From the NCBI GenBank assembly GCA_046484975.1, contig JAWOHX010000035.1, forward strand, positions 1 to 13,630: 13,630 nucleotides of DNA, given 5' to 3'. Shown here piece after piece: positions 1 through 5,957 of this stretch (its first letter is position 1; each line of letters starts with the position of its first letter). Below the pieces are notes generated by a model. The model was not told the origin of the DNA and did no database searches. It saw only the letters and a list, made by a program, of their open reading frames with translations. This DNA is from JAWOHX01 sp046484975 (GTDB lineage: Bacteria; Bacillota; Clostridia; DUPQ01). The position numbers and the translations under genes were made by a program.

Positions 1-339
1 TGCGAATAGAAATGAGTTTCAAGAAAGGGTGGGGTAACCACGCAAAAATTGTTGTATAATGCATGTGTGGAGCATATATAATACGGCTGAATCTTTATAG
101 GATGAATATGAGGTGCTGAAAGGTGTAGACCCAGGAATAAACATTACATGGGAGGACGCCGGTTAAGAGGAAATGCCGAGGATTTCGGAGGAGTAGCAAT
201 GGTAGCCTGTGGCTTTTTTGACGGAGTTGGTCTGGAATCCCAGCGAAAGTACGTAAAGCATAATGAACAAGATATCAATGACAAGAGATGTCTTTTTTGC
301 TAAAGAACCTATGAATATAGATGAAGGAGCAATCCTGTT
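1..339. other. AT-rich leader region with possible gene remnants
   Basis: No convincing intact gene lies here. Two TATAAT boxes occur at 55-60 and 77-82, neither with a good -35 partner at 17 bases. Two short frames look somewhat protein-like: a frame ending at the TAA near 166 (reading ...GVDPGINITWEDAG) and an ATG frame at 148-303 of 51 codons (containing FGGVAMVACGFFDGVGLES). They lie in different frames and overlap slightly, as a frameshifted gene would, but I do not recognise the family. A short hairpin AGCC-TGT-GGCT followed by a T run lies near 205-220. I looked for cobalamin, lysine and glycine riboswitch cores and could not match one. Confidence 0.3.
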
Positions 340-1440
340 ATGTTATCGCGTGAAAGAGTTAAAGCTGCATTGAACCACAAGGAACCCGACCGCACCCCTA
401 TGTTTGAATATGTTCTTCTTGACCCTGTAGCAAGTGTATTGCTTGGTAAAAAATTCGTTGATTACAGTGGCAGCAAAAACGAATGGGACTGTTTTGTAAA
501 AGAAACTGGATGGGATAAGGCACTTCACCTGTATGCGGAAAACAGGGTAAAGATTGCCGTTATTCTGGGGCATGATTTAATGTGCCTTGTGCCCAATCCG
601 TTGCCCCCTGTCAGTATTGAAGGGAATGCAGATCTTGAATACAATAGGAAAATCAAGATTTTGGAAGAAACGGATGATCCAGTAGAAAGACTGAAACGAA
701 GGAATGACGTTTTTGGAACAACACAGTCTATTCATGAAGACAGCTATATAATATATTCCTATGTTAAAGAGGAAATGCAAAAACAGGGAATTGACATACC
801 AATTCTAGCTCCTGCCTATTATCATGGGGTCTGGGATGATATTGACCTGATGCAGACCATGATAATTGAACCTGAAATTGCGCATACACATTTTTCTATT
901 GCGACAAAGAAAGCATTGAGTGCTATTGACAAATATTCCGAATTTGGTATAGACCAATTCGGAATAGGTGGTGATTTTGCGGGAAACAGACTCATAATAT
1001 CTCCCGAATCGTATAAGAAATTTATTGTTCCGGAATTGTGTATACTCTCAAATCATATTCATGCCGGTGGTGGCTGGGCTATAAATGCCAGTGACGGCAA
1101 TCTCTGGCCGGTAATTGAGGATTTTCTTATCAACAGTGGAGTTGATGGGTATCTGGAGATAGACATGCGTGCGGAAATGGATCTGGCCAAGTTGAAAAGA
1201 ATGTACGGTGATAGGATAACCTTTTATGGGAATATGGACTGTGGGGAAATACTGAGTTTTTGTACTGTTGAAGAAATAAAAAAATACACTGCTGCATGTA
1301 TTACTGCAGGGTTGGGGAACGGTGGACATATTTTCTGCGCCAGCAATGCAATAACAGCAACTGTCTCGCTTGATAATTATATTGCTATGGTTAATGAATA
1401 CAAAGATATGTTCAATCTTCCCCAAATATCACTGTTTTAA
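340..1440 (+). CDS. URO-D family protein (uroporphyrinogen decarboxylase-like / corrinoid methyltransferase-like)
   Basis: A 366-residue cytoplasmic protein of the uroporphyrinogen decarboxylase superfamily. It opens with the hallmark MLSRERVKAALNHKEPDRTP and ends with the usual run: an HAGGGWAINASDGN segment near residue 240, the MDLAKLKRMYGDRITFYGNMD segment around 280-300, and a glycine-rich GGHIF stretch near 335. The family is a TIM barrel that includes true heme-pathway decarboxylases and MtaA/CmuA-type methyl-corrinoid:coenzyme methyltransferases. The many divergent copies in anaerobes usually belong to the latter kind or have unknown substrates. No hem genes and no corrinoid protein are adjacent, so a role in heme synthesis is unlikely and the substrate is unknown. 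The ATG is preceded by AAGGAG at 324-329 with a rather long 10-base spacer. It appears to stand alone; the gene after it is a decayed one on the other strand. Confidence 0.85.
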   Translation: MLSRERVKAALNHKEPDRTPMFEYVLLDPVASVLLGKKFVDYSGSKNEWDCFVKETGWDKALHLYAENRVKIAVILGHDLMCLVPNPLPPVSIEGNADLEYNRKIKILEETDDPVERLKRRNDVFGTTQSIHEDSYIIYSYVKEEMQKQGIDIPILAPAYYHGVWDDIDLMQTMIIEPEIAHTHFSIATKKALSAIDKYSEFGIDQFGIGGDFAGNRLIISPESYKKFIVPELCILSNHIHAGGGWAINASDGNLWPVIEDFLINSGVDGYLEIDMRAEMDLAKLKRMYGDRITFYGNMDCGEILSFCTVEEIKKYTAACITAGLGNGGHIFCASNAITATVSLDNYIAMVNEYKDMFNLPQISLF

Positions 1441-1480
1441 CTCTTTGATCATATTTTTATAAGGGTTAAAGCATAACTGC

Positions 1481-1786
1481 TTAAATATCCAATCTCATTT
1501 GAGCATCTTTACAGGATTTCATTCCACGTTCCTTGATGACATCATTGTCATTGATCTCTCCAAATAGTAAAGGAGACAATGGATTATGTTTTTCAGCATT
1601 CATTTTAACAACCGTATCCTTGTCATTTGCATAACAGTAACGGCATCCAGTATTGCATGTACTGTACATGCCAATATCAATACTTGAGACACAACCGCAT
1701 TCCATGCGCTGACTTTTATCTTTGTCCATGTGCAAAGAACAACCAAGTATTTTATAAAATGAATGTAAATCCAAGTGGGGAATCAT
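1481..1786 (-). pseudogene. DUF1848 family protein, 3' (C-terminal) fragment
   Basis: The minus-strand frame encodes about 100 residues matching the C-terminal third of DUF1848 proteins. Visible are the KDKSQR...CGCVSSIDIG segment, the cysteine cluster with ...TCNTGCRYCYAN, and the closing SPLLFGEI...DVIKER..KS segment typical of the family. Intact members are roughly 300 residues. Here homology begins just before ILGC, at about position 1760, and a TAA lies in frame at 1790-1792 immediately upstream of the ATG, so the N-terminal two thirds are gone. No ribosome binding site precedes the ATG at 1786. I therefore call it a truncated remnant. The family has cysteine motifs suggestive of metal or iron-sulfur binding, and its function is not established. 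The break lies close to the promoter region of the lipoprotein gene that follows on the other strand. Confidence 0.72.
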
Positions 1787-1797
1787 CGATTATGATG

Positions 1798-1803
1798 TAT
1801 AAT
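1798..1803 (+). promoter_or_regulatory. Possible -10 box upstream of the lipoprotein gene
   Basis: A perfect TATAAT lies about 90 bases upstream of the lipoprotein start. The bases 17 upstream (GTGGGG) do not resemble a -35 box, so this is weak. Confidence 0.2.
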
Positions 1804-1893
1804 TATGGAAATACAAAAAGAGGATTCATCATAATGGGAACCAGCATAATTTTTATACGTCAAAACAAATGAGTTTGAATCAGGAGGGAAAGA

Positions 1894-2202
1894 ATGAAAA
1901 AATCCATTATTTTACTCACACTTGCAATAGTACTATTTGCATTTGTCGGATGTGACACAGGCGCAAAAGAAAAAAACGAAACAGGCATATACCAATATAC
2001 ATCATTTGAGGAAGGGACAGAATATGTTGAGATTATGGTCAATGGTAACAACATGAAGTTTCTTACAAGAGTCGGCGAAACTGAATATGCCGCTATACCG
2101 GATTTTCTTCAAAAAGGAGATGAGATATCATTTTCATATAAATATGACAAAGCCCTCAATGACAATATATTATTGAAAATCTCAGCTCCTGTCAGCAATT
2201 AG
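1894..2202 (+). CDS. Small lipoprotein of unknown function
   Basis: A 102-residue protein with a clear lipoprotein signal: MKK, a hydrophobic core, then a lipobox FVGC with the acceptor cysteine at residue 20. Signal peptidase II cleavage would leave a mature lipoprotein of about 83 residues, anchored to the outer face of the cytoplasmic membrane (or the outer membrane in a diderm). The mature part starts with a charged linker (DTGAKEKNE) and is then rich in beta-prone stretches (YVEIMVNG, MKFLTRVG, ISFSYKY, ILLKIS), suggesting a small beta domain. I do not recognise the family. AGGAGGG lies just before the ATG, giving strong support for this start. It has no operon partner: upstream is a DUF1848 remnant on the other strand and downstream is non-genic DNA. 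Confidence 0.75.
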   Translation: MKKSIILLTLAIVLFAFVGCDTGAKEKNETGIYQYTSFEEGTEYVEIMVNGNNMKFLTRVGETEYAAIPDFLQKGDEISFSYKYDKALNDNILLKISAPVSN

Positions 2203-2688
2203 TGGTCTTATTTATTCCCAAGCCTATGCTCATTTATTGTTTCCGTTGAAAAATGCCTTGAGATGTTATCTCTTACGGACATGAAGGTGGCGGATTCCAG
2301 TGTCTGTGAATCGACAGTTGCCAGGACACCATGCTTTAATAGAATCGACTCCGCTTCTGTTAAAAAAGTGAAAAATGCAGACACAACATGCAATACACTG
2401 TCTGAATCGAGTACTATTCTTCTATTCCCACTCGCTCATAAAAAGCGTTTCCTAAACAATTCTGTTTAGCTTTCATGGTTCTACTATTCTGATTACATCA
2501 ATTATCTGTATGTTCTTGGCTCTCTGATCTTTTGTTGCCAAAATGTTGCCAGATTCTCTTTCAGATTTAGCCAATGGTAAATTATTTACCTTTGTGCTCA
2601 CTTTGTTTTAAAAGAACGCAAAAGTTCAGCAACAAGCTTCGACATAGTGATTTGCTTAAATCACGTAAGAATTTTTAATTCATTGTTT
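2203..2688. other. Gene-poor stretch, probably decayed coding DNA
   Basis: No gene with a ribosome binding site is visible. Two minus-strand frames look mildly protein-like. One spans about 2450 down to 2208 and contains LTEAESILLKHGVLATVDS. The other spans about 2615 down to a TGA near 2475 and ends SGNILATKDQRAKNIQ.. ..IRIVEP. I recognise neither, and both lack a credible start. An opposite-strand frame at 2263-2469 is open over the same DNA, which weakens the coding case. Small palindromes are present: GGTAAAT-T-ATTTACC at 2576-2590 and GTGATTT-gctt-AAATCAC at 2647-2664. An 8-base direct repeat TGTTGCCA occurs at 2533-2540 and 2544-2551. The right part is the upstream region of the abiE operon. 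Confidence 0.35.
2647..2664. repeat. Perfect inverted repeat upstream of abiE (7-bp arms)
   Basis: GTGATTT at 2647-2653 and AAATCAC at 2658-2664 are exact reverse complements separated by four bases. It lies about 25 bases upstream of the main abiE operator-like repeat and has a different sequence. A T5 run follows at 2672-2676, so it could be a weak terminator of something upstream or a second regulator site. Confidence 0.4.
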
Positions 2689-2728
2689 ACTTTCATGCTC
2701 TTTTTGTTTATAATAAGAGCATGAAAGT
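2686..2728 (+). promoter_or_regulatory. abiE promoter with 14-bp inverted-repeat operator
   Basis: A sigma-70-like promoter: -35 TTTACT at 2686-2691, a 17-base spacer, and -10 TATAAT at 2709-2714. Laid over it is a perfect inverted repeat, ACTTTCATGCTCTT at 2689-2702 and AAGAGCATGAAAGT at 2715-2728. The left arm covers the end of the -35 box and the spacer, and the right arm covers the transcription start region, with the -10 box between them. A protein bound to both arms would block RNA polymerase. AbiEi antitoxins of characterised AbiE systems bind inverted repeats in their own promoter and repress it, so this is very probably the autoregulatory operator; that assignment is inference. Confidence 0.75.
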
Positions 2729-2739
2729 TAGGTGATACA

Positions 2740-3333
2740 ATGAACAAATTTGAAATGCTGGATGCGCTTCTTCAGAAGAACAACGGCTTTTTAAAAACAT
2801 CTGACGCTATCCAGGCCGGGATTTCTAGGACTTACCTTGGCGAATATGTGCGGGATCGGGACTTGGAGCGTGTTGCTCACGGACTTTATATGTCCCAGGA
2901 CGCCTGGGAGGACGGAATGTACGTCATTCAAACAAGATACCCTCAGGCGGTGTTCTCCCACGAAACTGCGCTCTACCTGTTGAATCTTGCGGAGCGCGAG
3001 CCGGTCAGATATTCAGTCACGTTGAAAGCAGGTGCGAATACAGTAGGGCTGACCAAGCAAGGCATTAAGGTTTATAAGGTCAAGGCAGAGTTGTTCGGTG
3101 AGGGTGTTGTGGAAGCAAGTTCTCCCGCCGGTCATACCATCAGAGTTTACAACCCGGAACGGACAATCTGCGACTTGGTACGAAACCGTAAGAACATCGA
3201 AATCCAGGACTTACAGGCAGCTATCAAGGGATATATTCGGAGCAAGGACAAAAACATTCCACTGCTCATGCGCTATGCGAAGACTTTCTCCGTTGAGAAA
3301 ATCATCCGCCAATATACTGAGGTGCTGTTGTAA
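2740..3333 (+). CDS. abiEi: AbiEi family type IV antitoxin / transcriptional autorepressor
   Basis: A 197-residue protein with the two-part build of AbiEi antitoxins. Residues 1-55 form a winged helix-turn-helix (GFLKTSDAIQAGISRTYLGEYV, then ...LERVAHGLYM). Residues 60-195 are the antitoxin domain, with the typical FSHETALYLLNL segment and the ERTICDLVRNR motif around 140-150. In the known system AbiEi neutralises the toxin AbiEii without forming a stable complex (type IV) and represses its own operon. AGGTGA at 2730-2735 lies four bases before the ATG, and the predicted transcript would have a leader of only about 20 bases. The stop codon TAA overlaps the start of the toxin gene by one base (TAATG), so the two are translationally coupled. 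Confidence 0.92.
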   Translation: MNKFEMLDALLQKNNGFLKTSDAIQAGISRTYLGEYVRDRDLERVAHGLYMSQDAWEDGMYVIQTRYPQAVFSHETALYLLNLAEREPVRYSVTLKAGANTVGLTKQGIKVYKVKAELFGEGVVEASSPAGHTIRVYNPERTICDLVRNRKNIEIQDLQAAIKGYIRSKDKNIPLLMRYAKTFSVEKIIRQYTEVLL

Positions 3334-4184
3334 TGATACATACGTCGAGACAATTAAAAGCCCTTGTACGCAACATGTCAAAAGGTAACAGCAACAAGGC
3401 GCAGATAATCATCCGTAACTACGTCATGGAACGATTCCTTGAAAGGCTCTCCCTTTCTCCATACCGCGATAACCTGATACTCAAGGGGGGCACCCTGGTT
3501 TCCGCAATGGTCGGGTTGGACAATCGTTCCACGATGGATGTGGATGCAACCATCAGGAATCTACCGCTATCGGTGGAGAGTGCCCGGAATATTGTCGAAG
3601 AGATTGCTTCTATCCAAATTGAGGATGGGATGGCATTCGAGACAAAGAGTGCTGCCACTATCATGGACAAAGCGGACTACTACGGGGTACGGGTCATGCT
3701 GGATACAACGCTGGAAACTATGCGCACTCCACTTAAAATCGACTTCTCGGCCGGAGATGTGATTACACCAAGGGAAGTCGCATACTCTTTCCAGCTGTTG
3801 TTCGAAGACCGGACCATCTCCATCCTGGCATACAACTTAGAGACAGTGCTGGCAGAGAAGCTAGAAACACTTATAGCCCGTGGCACAGCGAACACCCGCA
3901 TGAGAGATTTCTATGACATCTACGCCCTTGAAACCACGCAATCAAGCAATATCGATCTTTCCGTTCTTCATGACGCTTTTGTGGCCACCAGCAAGAAGCG
4001 CAATTCAACAGCAGTGGTCAGCGGCTCTGCTCTGATTCTGGACGAGATAGAGTTCAGTCCGGAAGTCGCTGCCCTATGGAAGAACTATCAAAGCAAGTTT
4101 GATTACGCCGCCGATATAAGTTGGGATGATGTGATGAAGTCGGTTAGGAAATTGTGCGAGATCGCCATTCCAAGCGAGTTTTGA
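3333..4184 (+). CDS. abiEii: AbiEii/AbiGii family nucleotidyltransferase toxin
   Basis: A 283-residue protein of the AbiEii nucleotidyltransferase family (DUF1814). The motifs appear in order: LKGGTLVS near 50-57, the DxD pair in MDVDATIR (D69, D71) for metal binding, the KIDFSAGD motif (K135, D137), and the AEKLETLIAR ... RMRDFYDIY motif at about 174-197. Characterised relatives transfer nucleotides, to tRNA 3' ends in studied AbiEii homologues, and cause growth arrest or abortive infection when not held back by the antitoxin. All catalytic motifs are present and the frame is intact, so the toxin is predicted to be active. It depends on coupling to abiEi for translation; no separate ribosome binding site stands out. 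A stretch without an obvious terminator separates it from the convergent guaA gene. Confidence 0.93.
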   Translation: MIHTSRQLKALVRNMSKGNSNKAQIIIRNYVMERFLERLSLSPYRDNLILKGGTLVSAMVGLDNRSTMDVDATIRNLPLSVESARNIVEEIASIQIEDGMAFETKSAATIMDKADYYGVRVMLDTTLETMRTPLKIDFSAGDVITPREVAYSFQLLFEDRTISILAYNLETVLAEKLETLIARGTANTRMRDFYDIYALETTQSSNIDLSVLHDAFVATSKKRNSTAVVSGSALILDEIEFSPEVAALWKNYQSKFDYAADISWDDVMKSVRKLCEIAIPSEF

Positions 4185-4266
4185 ATTTACACCACCTCCT
4201 CTTACTGTATGTTGAACTTTGTGTATATATTTGTAGCGTTTTTATTATTTATCCATATTATTTGTA

Positions 4267-5802
4267 TTATTCCCACTCGATGGTGGACGGTGGCTTGCTG
4301 GTGATGTCGTAGACGATCCTGTTGATGTGCTTGACCTCGTTGACGATGCGGTTGCTCACTCTCTCCAGGACATCGAAGGGTATCCTCGCCCAGTCCGCGG
4401 TCATGAAGTCGGTGGTGGTGACCCCCCTCAGGGCGATGGTGTAGTCATAGGTCCGCTCATCCCCCATGACGCCCACGCTCCTCATCCCGGTCAGGACAGC
4501 GAAGTACTGGTTGATGGCCCTGCCCAGGCCGGCTTTTTTGACTTCCTCCCGGAAAATCCAGTCGGCTTCCCTCAGAAGTTCCAGTTTCTCGAAGGTGATG
4601 TCCCCGATGACCCTGATGGCCAGGCCAGGGCCTGGAAACGGTTGGCGCCAGACGATGTCCTCGGGCAGGCCCAGCTCGGCTCCGGCCTTGCGTACCTCGT
4701 CCTTGAACAAGTCCCGCAGGGGCTCGATGATCTCCTTGAAATCAATGACCTCGGGGAGTCCTCCAACGTTGTGATGGCTCTTGATCATGGCCGCATCCCC
4801 CACGCCGCTCTCTATGACATCCGGATAGATGGTCCCCTGCACCAGGAAGTCCACCGTGCCGATTTTTTTCGCTTCATCCTCGAAGACCCTTATGAATTCC
4901 TCGCCGATGATCTTTCTCTTGGTCTCGGGATCCACCACTCCGGAAAGCCTCTTCAGGAACCTCTCCTGGGCATTGACCCGGATGAGTTTCATGTCGAACT
5001 GCTTTCTGAACACTTCCTCCACCTGGTCTCCTTCATTCTTTCTAAGGAGGCCATGGTCCACGAAAATGCAGACCAGCTGTTTTCCCACGGCACGGTGCAC
5101 CATGGCGGCGGAAACGGATGAATCCACACCTCCGGACAGGGCGCAGAGCACTTTTTTGTCCCCCACCTTTTTGCGTATGGACTCAATGGTGTCCTCCACA
5201 TATGCGGACATTTCCCAGTCACCGGTGGCATGGCAGACATCATACAGGAAATTCCTCAGCATGGACTGGCCTTCCGGGGTATGGGCCACCTCCGGATGGA
5301 ACTGAACACCATAGAGTTTCCTGGATTTGTCCATGATGGCAGCGGTTTTGCAGTTGGTGCTGGTGGCTATCGTCATAAACCCCCCGGGAAGATGATCCAC
5401 ATAATATGTGTGGCTCATCCAACAAAGGTTTTCAGGCTTGCAACCTGAGAACAATGGGGAGTCGAGGAGATTGACATCCACCCGTCCGTATTCACGGTTG
5501 ACGGCTTTTTCCACCTTGCCTCCCAGCATGGTGGCCATGAGCTGCATGCCGTAGCAGATGCCCAGGATGGGGATTCCCATCTCAAAAATCCTCGGGTCGC
5601 AGACAGGGGCTTTCTGATCGGTGACGGATGCAGGCCCCCCGGTGAAAATTATGCCAATGGGATCCATTTCCCTGATTTTCTCGTATCCGGTGCTGTATGG
5701 CAGCATCTCGCAGTAAACATTGGCTTCCCGGACCCTTCTGGCAATCAATTGGTTGTATTGTCCCCCAAAATCGAGGATCAGGACAAGCTGATGTTTGTTC
5801 AT
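4267..5802 (-). CDS. guaA: GMP synthase (glutamine-hydrolysing)
   Basis: A 511-residue protein that converts XMP to GMP using ATP and ammonia from glutamine, the last step of de novo GMP synthesis. The N-terminal class I amidotransferase domain carries the catalytic triad: C83 in GICYGMQ, and H169 and E171 in VQFHPEV. The ATP-pyrophosphatase domain follows, with the PP-loop LSGGVDSSVSA at about 222-232, and then the dimerisation domain ending in KPPSTIEWE, the invariant GuaA C-terminus. The open frame extends 46 codons further upstream, but I chose the ATG at 5802. GGAGG sits six bases before it, and the protein then starts MNKHQLVLILDFGGQ as the family does. It is an isolated housekeeping gene, convergent with the abiE operon and divergent from GH31. 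I see no guanine riboswitch in its leader. Confidence 0.97.
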   Translation of the reverse strand: MNKHQLVLILDFGGQYNQLIARRVREANVYCEMLPYSTGYEKIREMDPIGIIFTGGPASVTDQKAPVCDPRIFEMGIPILGICYGMQLMATMLGGKVEKAVNREYGRVDVNLLDSPLFSGCKPENLCWMSHTYYVDHLPGGFMTIATSTNCKTAAIMDKSRKLYGVQFHPEVAHTPEGQSMLRNFLYDVCHATGDWEMSAYVEDTIESIRKKVGDKKVLCALSGGVDSSVSAAMVHRAVGKQLVCIFVDHGLLRKNEGDQVEEVFRKQFDMKLIRVNAQERFLKRLSGVVDPETKRKIIGEEFIRVFEDEAKKIGTVDFLVQGTIYPDVIESGVGDAAMIKSHHNVGGLPEVIDFKEIIEPLRDLFKDEVRKAGAELGLPEDIVWRQPFPGPGLAIRVIGDITFEKLELLREADWIFREEVKKAGLGRAINQYFAVLTGMRSVGVMGDERTYDYTIALRGVTTTDFMTADWARIPFDVLERVSNRIVNEVKHINRIVYDITSKPPSTIEWE

Positions 5803-5832
5803 GCACGGCCTCCAAGACAAAGATATATGAAG

Positions 5833-5861
5833 ATTATAACTGATGGGCGGATGTGGCGCAA
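5833..5861 (-). promoter_or_regulatory. Probable guaA promoter
   Basis: Reading the minus strand, TTGCGC (5861-5856), a 17-base spacer and a perfect TATAAT (5838-5833) precede the guaA start by about 30 bases. This is a good sigma-70 match with a short leader. Confidence 0.6.
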
Positions 5862-5911
5862 TATTTCTTTCCATTTCAAGGTTTGCCGGAGCGAACCATC
5901 CCGTGTTGTTG

Positions 5912-5917
5912 TATAAT
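5912..5917 (+). promoter_or_regulatory. Possible -10 box for the GH31 gene
   Basis: TATAAT 40 bases upstream of the GH31 start, within TTGTTGTATAAT (5906-5917). The same 12-mer occurs at 49-60. No good -35 box lies at the usual distance, so an activator may be needed; the call is tentative. Confidence 0.35.
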
Positions 5918-5957
5918 ATTGATATCTTGGTATAAAACATACGGGGGTGGATGAGGC

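Noticed and set aside
120..300. Riboswitch in the URO-D leader
   Set aside because: The GC-richer segment prompted a check for cobalamin, lysine and glycine riboswitch cores, but none of the conserved boxes lines up.
1627..1872. Plus-strand frame of 81 codons rich in cysteine and tyrosine
   Set aside because: It is the antisense of the DUF1848 fragment and has no ribosome binding site.
2533..2551. Direct repeat TGTTGCCA as a phage attachment site
   Set aside because: Two 8-base copies only 11 bases apart, with no integrase or second distant copy in the window; too little to call att.
4327..5121. Long plus-strand open frame of 264 codons
   Set aside because: It lies wholly antisense within guaA, whose motifs are unmistakable; it is a shadow of the GC-rich codon pattern.
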